Numbered from the stretch's first letter, positions 36,781 to 48,501 are shown. The stretch is 64,000 nt of DNA from Klebsiella spallanzanii (GCF_902158555.1 NZ_CABGGS010000023.1:372001-436000); one strand, 5' to 3'. The notes: generated by a model from the letters alone, not told the origin. Numbers and translations are program-made.

Positions 36781-38250
36781 ATGGTTTCGGATACTAAAAC
36801 CACAGAAGCGCCCGGTTTACGTCGTGAACTGAAGGCGCGCCACTTGACCATGATCGCTATTGGCGGTTCCATCGGTACAGGTCTTTTTGTTGCCTCTGGC
36901 GCAACGATTTCTCAGGCAGGCCCCGGCGGCGCGCTGCTCTCTTATATCCTCATCGGCCTGATGGTCTACTTCCTGATGACCAGCCTCGGCGAACTGGCGG
37001 CGTTTATGCCGGTGTCCGGTTCTTTTGCCACCTATGGCCAGAATTATGTCGAAGAGGGTTTTGGCTTCGCGCTGGGCTGGAACTACTGGTACAACTGGGC
37101 GGTGACAATCGCCGTCGACCTTGTTGCCGCTCAACTGGTGATGACCTACTGGTTCCCGGATGCGCCCGGTTGGGTCTGGAGCGCGCTGTTCCTCGGCATC
37201 ATGTTCTTGCTGAACTGGATCTCGGTAAAAGGCTTTGGCGAAGCGGAATACTGGTTCTCGCTTATCAAAGTTGCTACCGTCACTATCTTTATCATCGTCG
37301 GCGTGATGATGATCTTTGGTATTTTTAAAGGCGCACAGCCTGCGGGCTGGAGTAATTGGGTTATTGACGATGCGCCGTTCGCTGGCGGCTTTGCGGCAAT
37401 GATTGGCGTGGCGATGATCGTTGGCTTCTCGTTCCAGGGAACCGAGCTTATTGGTATTGCGGCCGGTGAGTCGGAAAATCCGGAAAAGAACATTCCGCGC
37501 GCCGTACGTCAGGTATTCTGGCGTATCCTGCTGTTCTATGTATTCGCGATTCTGATTATCAGCCTGATCATTCCGTATACCGATCCGAGCCTGCTGCGTA
37601 ATGATGTAAAAGATATTTCCGTGAGTCCGTTCACGCTGGTGTTCCAGCACGCTGGGCTGCTGTCGGCTGCGGCGATTATGAACGCGGTTATTCTGACGGC
37701 GGTGCTGTCGGCGGGTAACTCCGGGATGTATGCGTCTACCCGTATGCTCTACACCCTGGCCTGCGATGGCAAAGCGCCGCGCATTTTCTCTAAGCTGTCG
37801 AAAGGCGGTGTGCCGCGTAATGCGCTGTATGCCACTACGGTCATTGCGGCACTGTGCTTCCTGAGCTCGATGTTTGGTAACCAGACCGTTTACCTGTGGT
37901 TGCTGAACACCTCCGGGATGACCGGCTTTATCGCCTGGTTGGGGATTGCCATCAGCCACTATCGTTTCCGCCGCGGTTACGTGCTGCAGGGTAACGATCT
38001 GAATAACCTGCCATATCGTTCAGGCTTCTTTCCGTTGGGGCCAATCTTCGCTTTCGTCTTGTGCCTGATCATTACCCTGGGGCAAAACTACGAAGCGTTC
38101 CTCAAAGACACCATCGACTGGGGCGGCGTCGCGGCAACCTATATCGGCATTCCGCTGTTCCTGGTTATCTGGTTTGGCTACAAGCTGGCGAAAGGGACGC
38201 GTTTTGTCCGCTACAGCGAAATGAAGTTCCCGGAGCGCTTTAAAGGCTAA
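36781..38250 (+). CDS. lysP: Lysine-specific permease LysP
   Basis: APC-family lysine:proton symporter of 489 residues with 12 membrane segments. It starts with a short cytoplasmic tail and the signature GGSIGTGLFVASGATISQAGP split around the first helix. In E. coli it also senses lysine for CadC. The gap of 160 bases to yeiE holds its promoter. Confidence 0.95.
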   Translation: MVSDTKTTEAPGLRRELKARHLTMIAIGGSIGTGLFVASGATISQAGPGGALLSYILIGLMVYFLMTSLGELAAFMPVSGSFATYGQNYVEEGFGFALGWNYWYNWAVTIAVDLVAAQLVMTYWFPDAPGWVWSALFLGIMFLLNWISVKGFGEAEYWFSLIKVATVTIFIIVGVMMIFGIFKGAQPAGWSNWVIDDAPFAGGFAAMIGVAMIVGFSFQGTELIGIAAGESENPEKNIPRAVRQVFWRILLFYVFAILIISLIIPYTDPSLLRNDVKDISVSPFTLVFQHAGLLSAAAIMNAVILTAVLSAGNSGMYASTRMLYTLACDGKAPRIFSKLSKGGVPRNALYATTVIAALCFLSSMFGNQTVYLWLLNTSGMTGFIAWLGIAISHYRFRRGYVLQGNDLNNLPYRSGFFPLGPIFAFVLCLIITLGQNYEAFLKDTIDWGGVAATYIGIPLFLVIWFGYKLAKGTRFVRYSEMKFPERFKG

Positions 38251-38270
38251 GGTGAGCGACCACGTTACGT

Positions 38271-38298
38271 AAACCCTCTTTTTTAAGAGGGTTTTTTT
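38271..38298 (+). terminator. Terminator of lysP
   Basis: AAACCCTCTT, TTTT, AAGAGGGTTT followed by more T, 20 bases after lysP. Confidence 0.92.
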
Positions 38299-38344
38299 AT
38301 GCGTGTATTCATTACAATTTGATACAGTTCTCCATAATTGTATT

Positions 38345-38363
38345 GATAATTGTAATCATTATC
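38345..38363. promoter_or_regulatory. Fur box of cirA
   Basis: GATAATTGTAATCATTATC matches 17 of 19 positions of the Fur consensus GATAATGATAATCATTATC, in the 303-base cirA control region. Confidence 0.85.
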
Positions 38364-38553
38364 TTTATCATTTTCGTCAAATTCAGGATGAAGCCAATCC
38401 CCATATCTTGCAGACGGTCAGACTGACAAGGGGCGACCAGCCACATCTACTGTAAAAAAACAGCGCGCATATTGCCGATAGAGCGATAGGCCGACAGTAC
38501 CTGTGAGCAGCACCCTTTTGTTTGATTTGTTGTACACCTCATGGAGATATGGA

Positions 38554-40527
38554 ATGTTCAGGTTAAACCCTTTTGTCCGGGCCGGATTATGCGCGTCCGT
38601 CGTATCACTGGCGTTTCCGGCGCTTGCCGCCGTTAACGAAGAAACGCTGGTCGTCACCGCTGCGGCAACTGAACAGAGCGTAAAAGATGCTCCCGCCAGT
38701 ATTAGCGTTATCACCCAACAGGATTTGCAGCGTAAACCGGTACAGAATCTGAAAGATGTACTGCGGGATGTTCCTGGCGTGCAGCTCACCAACGAAGGGG
38801 ATAACCGCAAAGGCGTAAGTATCCGCGGTCTTGATAGCAGCTATACGCTGATCCTTATTGATGGCAAACGCGTTAACTCGCGCAACGCCGTTTTCCGCCA
38901 CAATGATTTCGACCTCAACTGGATCCCGGTAGATGCCATTGAACGTATCGAAGTCGTGCGCGGGCCGATGTCCTCACTTTATGGCTCTGACGCCCTTGGC
39001 GGCGTGGTGAATATCATCACCAAAAAAGTTGGTCAGCAGTGGACCGGTACCCTCAGTGCGGACACGACCATTCAGGAACATCGCGATCGCGGTGATACTT
39101 ATAACGGCCAATTCTTTACCAGCGGCCCGTTGATTGACGGCGTGCTGGGCATGAAAGCTTACGGCAGCCTGGCGAAACGCGCCAAAGACGATCAGCAGGC
39201 CTCCAGCAACGCAGCGGGCGAAACGCCGCGTATTGAAGGCTTCACCAGCCGTGACGGGAACGTTGAGTTTGCATGGACCCCAACGGATAATCAGGACATT
39301 ACCGCAGGCTACGGTTTCGATCGCCAGGATCGTGATTCTGACTCCCTTGATCGTAACCGCCTCGAACGCCAGAACTACTCCCTGAGCCACAACGGCCGCT
39401 GGGATGTCGGTAACAGCGAGGTGAAATTCTACGGTGAGAAAGTGGATAACAAAAACCCGGGTCAGGCCGGGACGATCACCTCTGAAAGCAACGCTATTGA
39501 TGGTAAATACGTCCTGCCGCTGGGGATGATTAACCAGTTACTGACCTTTGGCGGTGAATGGCGCCACGACAAGCTGAAAGACCCGGTTAACCTGAGCAGC
39601 GGCGGTAAATCCACCTCCGCCAGCCAGTACGCGCTGTTCCTTGAGGATGAGTGGCGGATCATCGAGCCGCTGGCGTTAACCACCGGTATTCGTATGGACG
39701 ATCACCAGACCTATGGTGATCACTGGAGCCCGCGTGCTTATCTGGTCTATAACGCGACCGATACCGTCACCGTGAAGGGCGGTTGGGCGACGGCATTTAA
39801 AGCGCCATCTCTGCTGCAATTGAACCCGGACTGGACCACTAACTCCTGTCGCGGCTCATGCCGTATCATCGGTAACCCGGACCTGAAGCCGGAAACCAGC
39901 GAAAGCTTTGAGCTGGGTCTTTACTATCGTGGTGAAGAAGGCTGGCTTGAAGGCGTGGAAGGGAGCGTGACAACCTTCCAGAACAATGTCGACGATATGA
40001 TTGATATCCTGCGTACCTCCAGCGCTAGCGAAGCGCCGGGATACCCGAACTTTGTCGGCTGGGAAACGGTCAACGGTAAACGCGTGCCGGTATTCCGCTA
40101 CTTCAACGTTAATAAGGCGCGTATCAAAGGGGTGGAAACGGAACTGAAAGTGCCGTTCGGCGATGAATGGAAGCTGACGGTGAACTACACCTATAACGAT
40201 GGTCGCGATCTGAGTAACGGCGGCGATAAACCGCTGCAAACGCTGCCGTTCCATACTGCAAACGGTACCCTCGACTGGAAACCGCTGGACGATTGGTCCT
40301 TCTACGTGACCGCCAACTACACTGGTGAGCAGCGTGCGGTCAGCTCCACGGGTAAAACGCCGGGCGGTTATACCATGTTTGATATCGGCGCGGCGTGGAA
40401 CGTGACCAAAAACGTTAAGCTGCGTTCTGGCGTGCTTAACGTCGGCGATAAAGACCTGAGCCGCGACGACTACAGCTACACCGAAGAAGGCCGCCGCTAC
40501 TTCATGGCCGTCGATTACCGCTTCTGA
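38554..40527 (+). CDS. cirA: Catecholate siderophore receptor CirA
   Basis: TonB-dependent outer-membrane receptor of 657 residues for catecholate iron complexes and colicin I. A signal peptide ends near PALA, followed by TonB box ETLVVTA, the plug domain (to about residue 155) and a 22-strand barrel ending in YRF. ATG 38554 after GGAGA fits the E. coli start; the longer frame from 38503 is not supported. Confidence 0.96.
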   Translation: MFRLNPFVRAGLCASVVSLAFPALAAVNEETLVVTAAATEQSVKDAPASISVITQQDLQRKPVQNLKDVLRDVPGVQLTNEGDNRKGVSIRGLDSSYTLILIDGKRVNSRNAVFRHNDFDLNWIPVDAIERIEVVRGPMSSLYGSDALGGVVNIITKKVGQQWTGTLSADTTIQEHRDRGDTYNGQFFTSGPLIDGVLGMKAYGSLAKRAKDDQQASSNAAGETPRIEGFTSRDGNVEFAWTPTDNQDITAGYGFDRQDRDSDSLDRNRLERQNYSLSHNGRWDVGNSEVKFYGEKVDNKNPGQAGTITSESNAIDGKYVLPLGMINQLLTFGGEWRHDKLKDPVNLSSGGKSTSASQYALFLEDEWRIIEPLALTTGIRMDDHQTYGDHWSPRAYLVYNATDTVTVKGGWATAFKAPSLLQLNPDWTTNSCRGSCRIIGNPDLKPETSESFELGLYYRGEEGWLEGVEGSVTTFQNNVDDMIDILRTSSASEAPGYPNFVGWETVNGKRVPVFRYFNVNKARIKGVETELKVPFGDEWKLTVNYTYNDGRDLSNGGDKPLQTLPFHTANGTLDWKPLDDWSFYVTANYTGEQRAVSSTGKTPGGYTMFDIGAAWNVTKNVKLRSGVLNVGDKDLSRDDYSYTEEGRRYFMAVDYRF

Positions 40528-40530
40528 TTA

Positions 40531-41365
<835 letters not shown>

Positions 41366-41409
41366 AGGTCTCGCTTAAAAGCATCAGTGTATTTATGGGG
41401 TTAGACTGG

Positions 41410-41718
41410 TTAAAAATATCTGACCAGGGCTGAAACGACAATCCCAAAAGTGATAGCAATCAAAGGCCTTTTAAAAACCAGCATTAAAATAGCGGTGGTC
41501 AATAATGCCATCTGAGCACCTTTGTCGCTTGTAAGAGCCGCGGGGGCTAAAATCGCAACGAGAACGGAGCCTGACATGCCCTGAATAAAGGCTTTTATTC
41601 TGTTATTAAAAGGAACAAAAGACATAACCCAGACGCCACCCCATCGGGTAGCTAGAGTGACCAGGGCCATAATAATGATAATAATCAGAGGCCCAAAACC
41701 TTCCGTCTCAATACTCAT
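41410..41718 (-). CDS. azlD: AzlD family membrane protein
   Basis: Small membrane protein of 102 residues with about four helices, of the AzlD/YgaH family. It acts with AzlC to export branched-chain amino acids. Its start overlaps the azlC stop by 4 bases. Confidence 0.85.
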   Translation of the reverse strand: MSIETEGFGPLIIIIIMALVTLATRWGGVWVMSFVPFNNRIKAFIQGMSGSVLVAILAPAALTSDKGAQMALLTTAILMLVFKRPLIAITFGIVVSALVRYF

Positions 41719-42434
41719 CTTTTATCTCTCATGATGATTCCAGCGATGCCTCCGGCGAGGGCCCCGGTGATGACGTGGCTATTTTCTGGTAACCATTTAT
41801 AAGCTATCAGCGAAGCTCCGGCCGCTACGGCCCAGATACAAAACATTCTTAGATTTCTTTCTCCTTCGAACACCATGGAAAGGAGAAAACATCCCATGAC
41901 CATGTCAAGACCATAGCTTTTAGGCTCCTGGATAGCATTACCGAAATAAAGCCCTACAAGTGTCCCTACTACCCAAAAAAGCCATAACGCAAGACCACCG
42001 CCAAAGAGCAACCCTAGCCCTGCTTTTCCCCTGCTGAATGCCTGAATGGACATAGCCCAGTTAGCATCGGATGCAACCATCATAATTCCGTAGCGTTTAG
42101 CGGGTGTTAAAGAGCGCAACCACGGGTATAAGGTGGCCCCCATCAACAGATGCCTGGCATTAATGGCAAAGACGGTGGCTATTAGCGTTATTACAGGAAC
42201 ATGAGGCGTCCAAAGTTCTAACGCGGCGAATTGTGCATAACCGGCAAAAACCAACAAACTCATCATTGTCGCAGTCATCTGGTCCAGTCCTTTCTGTGAT
42301 GCAGCCAGGCCAAAGGCGGCACCAAAAACAGCGACAAAGAGTGAAACCGGGATAAGTTGACGAAAACCAGCCCAAATAAGTGAATGATTAAGTTGAGATA
42401 AATCGGACTCGTGATACTCCATTTGAGGCCTCAT
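41715..42434 (-). CDS. azlC: AzlC family branched-chain amino acid exporter
   Basis: Membrane protein of 239 residues with about 6-7 helices, YgaZ/AzlC family, the large subunit of an amino acid exporter. I start it at 42434 because GAGGAAG stands just before that ATG; an earlier frame start at 42491 lacks such a site. It is divergent from a LysR gene, the probable regulator. Which amino acid it exports is not known. Confidence 0.85.
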   Translation of the reverse strand: MRPQMEYHESDLSQLNHSLIWAGFRQLIPVSLFVAVFGAAFGLAASQKGLDQMTATMMSLLVFAGYAQFAALELWTPHVPVITLIATVFAINARHLLMGATLYPWLRSLTPAKRYGIMMVASDANWAMSIQAFSRGKAGLGLLFGGGLALWLFWVVGTLVGLYFGNAIQEPKSYGLDMVMGCFLLSMVFEGERNLRMFCIWAVAAGASLIAYKWLPENSHVITGALAGGIAGIIMRDKR

Positions 42435-42546
42435 GAACTTCCTCTCAGTAATATTAAACAGAGCGCCACTATGACAGTGTTGTGAAATCAATAAAAACGC
42501 ATAATAATTGATGTTAATATTTGATAATCAAATACAAGGATCAAAG

Positions 42547-43419
42547 GTGCATTATCAAGACCTCCAGATGGACTGGCTCAAGTGTTTTGTTGCGGTAGTG
42601 GACGCAGGGTCGCTTTCGGCTGCGGCACCTGAGGTTCATCGCTCACAGTCTGCGGTCAGCATGCAGCTTAAAAAGCTGGAATCCGCATTAGGGTGTCAGC
42701 TTTTACTTCGCGGTCCTCGTCAACATCAGCTCACGTCTGAAGGACAAAAACTGTTGGGATATGCCCGAAGGATGCTCGACCTTCATGCTGAAACGCAGGC
42801 AGCATTCCACGGTAAGGAATTAACAGGGCGTATTCGTCTGGGGGTTCCTGATGATTATGCAGCAAAATACCTTACACCTGCTCTGAAGAGATTTGCGCCT
42901 AACTTTGGATCAGTCGAGATCGAACTGAGTTGTGAGCAATCAACGTCACTCATTCCTCGCGTTGAGAGCGGCGATCTCGATTTGGCCCTGGTCTCCCGGG
43001 AACATCACAGCCAGGGCTCGTTATTGTTTTATGAACCAATGGTGTGGATAGGCTCTCCGCAATTTGAAGTGTGGAGGCGTGATCCATTACCCATTGCGGT
43101 ATATGAAAGCACGAGCCTTGCTAAGCGTAGCGCTATCAATGCATTAGCATTACAGGGGCGGAGATATAAGGTGGTGTATAACAGCTCCAGTCTGTCGGGA
43201 CAGATTACAGCAGTAGAAAGTGGCCTGGCTGTTGCCGTTCTGACCCAGTGCAGCGTACCACCTCATTTGCAAGTTCTTGGCAGTGAACATCTTTTGGGGC
43301 CCCTTGAACCGATGGAAGTCGCCTTGTTCAGAAGTCGTGCTTCTCAGGGTTCTTCAGCTGTGGATAGTTTGTATGATTTGCTAATCAGGACATTAAGGGT
43401 AAGAAAAGTTGAAAGTTGA
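42547..43419 (+). CDS. LysR family regulator next to azlCD
   Basis: Regulator of about 290 residues. N-terminal helix-turn-helix (AAPEVHRSQSAVSMQLKKLE) and a substrate-binding domain. The start is GTG 42547 with AAGGA six bases before it; ATG 42511 is an alternative. Divergent from azlC across 112 bases, the usual layout for a LysR and its target. Confidence 0.82.
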   Translation: MHYQDLQMDWLKCFVAVVDAGSLSAAAPEVHRSQSAVSMQLKKLESALGCQLLLRGPRQHQLTSEGQKLLGYARRMLDLHAETQAAFHGKELTGRIRLGVPDDYAAKYLTPALKRFAPNFGSVEIELSCEQSTSLIPRVESGDLDLALVSREHHSQGSLLFYEPMVWIGSPQFEVWRRDPLPIAVYESTSLAKRSAINALALQGRRYKVVYNSSSLSGQITAVESGLAVAVLTQCSVPPHLQVLGSEHLLGPLEPMEVALFRSRASQGSSAVDSLYDLLIRTLRVRKVES

Positions 43420-43517
43420 GATGATTTATTAGGTGCCTCAACGTCCGCTGCTCGCTAAAGCGGACCCTGGGATTGAAAGCAAATGTTGTACAGTGAAGAG
43501 TCGGTCACCGTTAACGT

Positions 43518-44402
43518 TCAGATTTTCAATGTATCAATGACCATCCGTAGGGCAGGGGAGACGTTGCGATGAGGATAATAGAGAAACAATCCTTCCATTC
43601 GCAGGCTGTAACGCTGTAACACTCTGATAAGCTTACCGTGTTCTAAATCATCCGCGACCAGTTCAACAGGAACATAGGCCAATCCGAGACCCAGCCGGGC
43701 GGCTTCTGCTTCCATATAGCTGTCAGATAAGGCCCATTGCCCTTCAGGTCGATGGGTAATTTTTTTATCATCCTGAATGAGTTCCCACTGATATACGCTG
43801 CCGTCGGCAAACTGATAGGCGATGCAGGGATGCGCCTTTAAATCCGCCGGGGTTTGCGGAAAACCGTAGCGACGAAAATGTTCCGGAGTCCCCACAATCG
43901 CCATCTCCATATCGGGCGTGATGGGTACCGCGACCATGCCCTGGCCGACTTCTGGCCCCAAACGGACCCCTGCATCAAATCTTTCCTCGATGATATCGAC
44001 GAACCGGCTCTCATTCATCAGTTCAAGCCGGATATCAGGATAGCGCTGTTTAAATACCGCCAGCTTTGGCAGCAGGCATTTATCAATCGCGTGCTGGCTG
44101 GCATTGATACGTACCGTACCGGAGGGCGTCTCTCGATAGTGCGCCAGCGTGGCAAGCCCACGATCTAACGTATCAAATCCCGACGCCGTCTTCTGGTAGA
44201 GCTGCTCGCCTGCTTGCGTCAGCGACAGTTTACGCGTGGTGCGCACCAGCAGCTGGACGCCCAGCCTTTCTTCAAGCTCACGAACGGAACGGCTGATACC
44301 TGACTGAGCAAGCCCCAGTCGCTGAGCCGCGGCGGTAAAGCTGCCTTCTCGTACCACCTGCATAAACAGGTACAGTTCGTTGTAGTTCTCCCTTTTTGCC
44401 AT
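43518..44402 (-). CDS. LysR family regulator next to a secreted hydrolase
   Basis: Regulator of 294 residues in the CrgA/DmlR group: helix-turn-helix FTAAAQRLGLAQSGISRSV and an effector domain. Divergent from the hydrolase at 44590, which, with the MFS gene after it, is the likely target. Confidence 0.87.
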   Translation of the reverse strand: MAKRENYNELYLFMQVVREGSFTAAAQRLGLAQSGISRSVRELEERLGVQLLVRTTRKLSLTQAGEQLYQKTASGFDTLDRGLATLAHYRETPSGTVRINASQHAIDKCLLPKLAVFKQRYPDIRLELMNESRFVDIIEERFDAGVRLGPEVGQGMVAVPITPDMEMAIVGTPEHFRRYGFPQTPADLKAHPCIAYQFADGSVYQWELIQDDKKITHRPEGQWALSDSYMEAEAARLGLGLAYVPVELVADDLEHGKLIRVLQRYSLRMEGLFLYYPHRNVSPALRMVIDTLKI

Positions 44403-44589
44403 TGAAAAATCCTCCCTTCATGCCAGCAATCCCAGCATTAATTTATAACAATATGGTATCAATCTTAGCAGTAATCGCCACCTAATCAGCACTAATTCTG
44501 CTCACTATAATGACCCCATCAGAACAAAGCACCGCAGCGTTTTCCGTCGGAAACCTGTATCTCTCTGTTGTTTTTTTATGGGGATTTTT

Positions 44590-45726
44590 ATGAAAGCCTT
44601 CACCCGAACGCTAAAAACCGCGATGCCGGCCATGCTGTTATTCGCATCATTAAGTGGAGTCACGACAATGAGTTATGCTGATTCAATCAATCCGAATGCC
44701 CCTGTGTCCATGACAGATAAATGGGATAAAACGTTCACCGAGAGCCAGAAAGTCGATCATCGTAAAGTCTCGTTCCCGAATCGATATGGCATCACCTTAG
44801 TGGGCGATCTTTACCTGCCCAAAGATCGCGGCGATCGCAAGCTGGCAGCGATTGCGGTCAGTGGGCCATTTGGCGCGGTGAAAGAGCAATCCAGCGGCCT
44901 GTATGCGCAGACGCTGGCGGAACAAGGGTTTGTTACCCTGGCGTTCGATCCTTCTTACACCGGGGAAAGCGGCGGCTATCCGCGAAACGTCGCGTCACCG
45001 GATATCAACACTGAAGATTTCAGCGCGGCGGTGGATTTCTTAGGGCTGCAAAAAGAGGTGGATCGCAACCGTATCGGGCTGCTCGGTATTTGCGGCTGGG
45101 GCGGCATGGCGTTGAACGACGCCGCGATGGATACCCGCGTCAAAGCGGTGGCTACCAGCGTGATGTACGACATGAGCCGGGCGATGGGCCATGGTGTGGG
45201 TGAGGGTAAAGACCGTTATTCCACCGCCGACCGTCGTGCTGTTCTGCAATATCTGAATGAACAGCGCTGGAAGGATGCGCAGAGCGGCACGTTCGCACAC
45301 GGTGCTCATGATATTAGCGTCGACAGTAACGGCAAGGTCAGCGCGGGCGAGCGCGTTCTGCCAGAAACGCTGCCGGCAAATCCGCATCCGGTACTGAAAG
45401 AGTTCTTCGATTACTATCGCATGCCGCGCGGCTTCCACGAACGTTCCGTTAACTCGACCGGGGCGTGGACGGCAACGATGCCGCTTTCGTTTATGAATAT
45501 GCCGCTGCTGAGCTACGCCAGTGAAATCACCATCCCGACGCTGATTGTGACCGGTGAGAAAGCGCATTCACGCTATTTTGCTGAAGATGCTTTCAAGGCG
45601 GTCGGCAGTAAAGACAAAGAGCTGGTGGTGGTGCCTGGGGCAAATCACGTGGATCTGTATGATAACGTTGCCGGAAAAATACCTTTCGCGAAGTTCGAAC
45701 AATTTTTCCAGACCAAACTGAAATAA
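44590..45726 (+). CDS. Exported alpha/beta hydrolase with Cys nucleophile elbow
   Basis: Protein of 378 residues with a probable signal peptide (cut near SYA-DS, about residue 31). The alpha/beta hydrolase fold has elbow GLLGICGWGGMA, so the nucleophile position is Cys as in dienelactone hydrolases rather than Ser. The His is in VVPGANHVDLYD. The ATG at 44590 follows GGGG. Relatives are annotated as DLH-like or YcjY-like. Substrate unknown. A terminator follows. Confidence 0.8.
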   Translation: MKAFTRTLKTAMPAMLLFASLSGVTTMSYADSINPNAPVSMTDKWDKTFTESQKVDHRKVSFPNRYGITLVGDLYLPKDRGDRKLAAIAVSGPFGAVKEQSSGLYAQTLAEQGFVTLAFDPSYTGESGGYPRNVASPDINTEDFSAAVDFLGLQKEVDRNRIGLLGICGWGGMALNDAAMDTRVKAVATSVMYDMSRAMGHGVGEGKDRYSTADRRAVLQYLNEQRWKDAQSGTFAHGAHDISVDSNGKVSAGERVLPETLPANPHPVLKEFFDYYRMPRGFHERSVNSTGAWTATMPLSFMNMPLLSYASEITIPTLIVTGEKAHSRYFAEDAFKAVGSKDKELVVVPGANHVDLYDNVAGKIPFAKFEQFFQTKLK

Positions 45727-45746
45727 ACCCTCTCCTGAATTGATGC

Positions 45747-45776
45747 AAAGCCACCGGCCTATGGCAGGTGGCTTTT
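45747..45776 (+). terminator. Terminator after the exported hydrolase
   Basis: AAAGCCACC (45747-45755) pairs with GGTGGCTTTT, followed by no long T run beyond TTTT. Confidence 0.75.
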
Positions 45777-45801
45777 ATCCGGATCTTCGTGAAATTTCAC
45801 T

Positions 45802-46995
45802 ATGTCGACGCTAAACCAAACACCATCACCTCATCATCAGCGTGCATACTGGGGCGGCATTTTTGCCATGACCCTGTGCGTGTTTGTGCTGATTGCTTCT
45901 GAATTTATGCCTGTCAGCCTGCTCACGCCGATTGCCAGCGATTTAGGCGTGACGGAGGGGTTGGCAGGGCAGGGGATTGCCATCTCCGGCGCACTGGCGG
46001 TCCTGACCAGCCTGACGCTTTCAACGCTGGCCGGAAATGTGAATCGTAAGTTCTTGCTGCTGGGGATGACGGTTCTGATGGCCATATCGGGTCTTATTAT
46101 TGCGCTGGCTTCCAGTTATCTGATGTATATGGTCGGTCGCGCGATGATTGGGATGGCGATTGGCGGATTCTGGTCGATGTCTGCGGCAACGGCGATTCGT
46201 CTGGTGCCGCAGCATCAGGTCACGCGTGCGCTGGCTATTTTCAACGCCGGTAATGCGCTGGCGACGGTCGTGGCCGCGCCGCTGGGAAGCTATCTGGGTG
46301 CCACGGTCGGATGGCGAGGCGCTTTCTTGTGCCTGGTGCCCATCGCGGTTGTCGCCTTTATCTGGCAGTGCATCAGCCTGCCTGGTATGGATGCAAATAA
46401 AAGCCACACGTCACGTGGCGCGGTATTCCGCTTACTTAGCCACCGCAGGGTTGCTGTCGGCATGCTGGCGTGTGGCCTGTTTTTCATGGGCCAGTTTACG
46501 TTATTTACCTATGTACGCCCGTTTCTGGAGTCGGTGACGCAGGTTGACGCTTCTGGTTTATCGTTGATTTTACTGGTTATCGGTGTAGCCGGTTTTATTG
46601 GCACGCTGGTTGTATCGACATTCCTCAACAGAAAATTTTACCCCACGCTGATGACCATACCCGGACTGATGGCCGTCATTGCCATCGGCCTGATGCTGAC
46701 CGGGCATCACGTCTGGACGGTTTCGTTGTTGTTAGGGCTCTGGGGTATGCTGGCCACCGCCGCGCCAACCGGATGGTGGACATGGGTTGCGCGCACCCTT
46801 CCCGACAATGCCGAAGCCGGAGGCGGGCTCATGGTCGCGGTGATTCAGCTCTCCATTGCCCTTGGGTCAACGGCAGGAGGCATCGTGTTTGACCACCTTG
46901 GTTGGCAGAGCACGTTTACCATGAGCAGTGTGCTGCTCCTTTGCGCGGGCGTACTAACCTTTTTCACCGCACGCCAAAAGGCCGGTACGCTTTAA
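45802..46995 (+). CDS. MFS transporter, DHA1 (AraJ/YdhP-like)
   Basis: Membrane protein of 397 residues with 12 helices, of the DHA1 drug and sugar efflux group. N-terminal FVLIASEFMPVSLLTPIASD and VGRAMIGMAIGGFWSMSAA are the family signatures. Likely a small-molecule exporter. It is 75 bases after the hydrolase with a terminator between, so it may have its own promoter. Confidence 0.85.
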   Translation: MSTLNQTPSPHHQRAYWGGIFAMTLCVFVLIASEFMPVSLLTPIASDLGVTEGLAGQGIAISGALAVLTSLTLSTLAGNVNRKFLLLGMTVLMAISGLIIALASSYLMYMVGRAMIGMAIGGFWSMSAATAIRLVPQHQVTRALAIFNAGNALATVVAAPLGSYLGATVGWRGAFLCLVPIAVVAFIWQCISLPGMDANKSHTSRGAVFRLLSHRRVAVGMLACGLFFMGQFTLFTYVRPFLESVTQVDASGLSLILLVIGVAGFIGTLVVSTFLNRKFYPTLMTIPGLMAVIAIGLMLTGHHVWTVSLLLGLWGMLATAAPTGWWTWVARTLPDNAEAGGGLMVAVIQLSIALGSTAGGIVFDHLGWQSTFTMSSVLLLCAGVLTFFTARQKAGTL

Positions 46996-47296
46996 TCCGG
47001 CGAAGGTCCGCGCTCCAGAAATGTGGAAAGCGCAATATGGCTGCGTCCGTCCCGGCTTGCAGCCATTCAGTACCGCCACGGTACCCTAGATTAAGGATAG
47101 CGTTGCATCGACCCGTTGAACTCACAGCCAGGAGCGGACGTTGCTAACATCTATCTGCATCAATTTCTGGGGGGCAGATCACCCTGAATCCAAATGACGA
47201 TGACACTCTGTATATATTAGTTTTTATGACTATTTGATGGCGAGGAATTTTGTATATGAATGCGCCGCGAAGATTCTTCACGGCGCATTGAAACGA
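46996..47296. other. Intergenic region MFS-fghA
   Basis: 301 bases between convergent genes. Only the hairpin at 47259-47289 stands out; no other gene or repeat was recognised. Confidence 0.5.
47259..47289. terminator. Hairpin after fghA
   Basis: AATGCGCCG (47259-47267) pairs with CGGCGCATT (47281-47289), with an inner GAAGA/TCTTC pairing. No T tract. It lies 8 bases past the fghA stop. Confidence 0.55.
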
Positions 47297-48133
47297 TTAT
47301 TTAAAGAGGTGTTGGGCATGAAAGCGCAGGTGGTCCTCAATAAATGAGGCAATAAAATAGTAGCTGTGATCGTAGCCGGGCTGAATACGCAGGGTTAACG
47401 GCCAGCTTTTCTGACGTGCGGTTTCCGCCAGCACCGCCGGCTGCAGCTGTTCGGCGAGGAATGCATCGCTATCGCCCTGGTCAATCAGGGTTGGGATCGC
47501 ATCTGACTCGCTGCTGGCCTGCATTAACGCGCAGCTGTCCCAGGCCTGCCAGTCTGCTTCATTCGCTCCCAGATAGGCGGTAAAGGCTTTTTTGCCCCAG
47601 GGAACCTGAGCCGGGTTAACGATTGGCGCGAAAGCCGACACGCTGGTGAAACGACCCGGGTTTTTCAACGCCATAACCAGCGCGCCGTGGCCACCCATCG
47701 AATGCCCGCTGATGGCGCAGCGCTCGCTAACCTTAAACTCGCGGGTAATAAGCTGCGGCAGTTCGTCGCGAAGATAATCGTACATGCGAAAATGCGTGGA
47801 CCACGGTTCCTGGGTCGCATTAAGATAAAAACCCGCACCTTTGCCCAGATCGTAAGCGCTATCGTCGGCAACGCTATCACCGCGCGGACTGGTGTCTGGC
47901 ATCACCAGCACAATGCCCAGTTCGGCGGCAACCCGCTGAGCACCTGCTTTGGTGGTAAAGTTTTCATCGTTGCAGGTCAGACCGGACAGCCAGTAGAGGA
48001 CCGGCGGCGGCGTGTCCACGTGAGAGGGCGGTAAAAAGATACTGAACGTCATTGCACAGTTCAGCGTCGTGGAGTCGTGCCGCCAGCGTTGCTGCCGACC
48101 TTCAAAACAGCGGTGCTCTTCGAGCAGTTCCAT
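47297..48133 (-). CDS. yeiG: S-formylglutathione hydrolase (YeiG/FghA)
   Basis: Esterase-D-type serine hydrolase of 278 residues that splits S-formylglutathione to formate and glutathione in formaldehyde detoxification. Nucleophile elbow GHSMGGHGA, and the His in [11 protein letters not shown] 48133 after AGGGCTC-type sequence gives the E. coli length; the longer frame from 48226 is not supported. Confidence 0.93.
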   Translation of the reverse strand: MELLEEHRCFEGRQQRWRHDSTTLNCAMTFSIFLPPSHVDTPPPVLYWLSGLTCNDENFTTKAGAQRVAAELGIVLVMPDTSPRGDSVADDSAYDLGKGAGFYLNATQEPWSTHFRMYDYLRDELPQLITREFKVSERCAISGHSMGGHGALVMALKNPGRFTSVSAFAPIVNPAQVPWGKKAFTAYLGANEADWQAWDSCALMQASSESDAIPTLIDQGDSDAFLAEQLQPAVLAETARQKSWPLTLRIQPGYDHSYYFIASFIEDHLRFHAQHLFK

Positions 48134-48501
48134 GCAGGGCTCCTTAAGTGTTGTACGCGTAATTTTCCATAATACAGATATTTCATTCACCCGTGAGCAA
48201 CTTTCACTTTCTCCTTTTCGGAACATATTGCATCATTAATGCAACTTTTAACCAACATGCCGAAATGGCTCAAGCGTCAGGAATCACGCTATGTACCCGG
48301 TATTATGTTGGTTGTGGCAAGGTGAGTAAGGCGTTGCGTGACGCATCGTAGTGCGCTGGTCTGGCGGCGTGGAACGAGAGGTGACGCCAATTTCAACAAT
48401 TATCGATGCGGCTACTGGATTCTGTGCGTCACCTCACGCACAATGAATACAAACTTTGCCCTCAGAAGAGCAAAGAGCGCCACACCTGCAGGAGAACAAA
48501 A
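48134..48501. other. Intergenic region fghA-folE
   Basis: 368 bases holding divergent promoters. A perfect 7-base-pair hairpin (TGTGCGT, CACCTC, ACGCACA; 48423-48442) lies 60 bases before folE. A related GCGT/ACGC inverted motif lies near 48332-48345. No small gene seen. Confidence 0.45.

Noticed and set aside
36817-37959. Open frame of 380 codons antisense to lysP
   Set aside because: Same type of shadow, no motif, and lysP has full family support.
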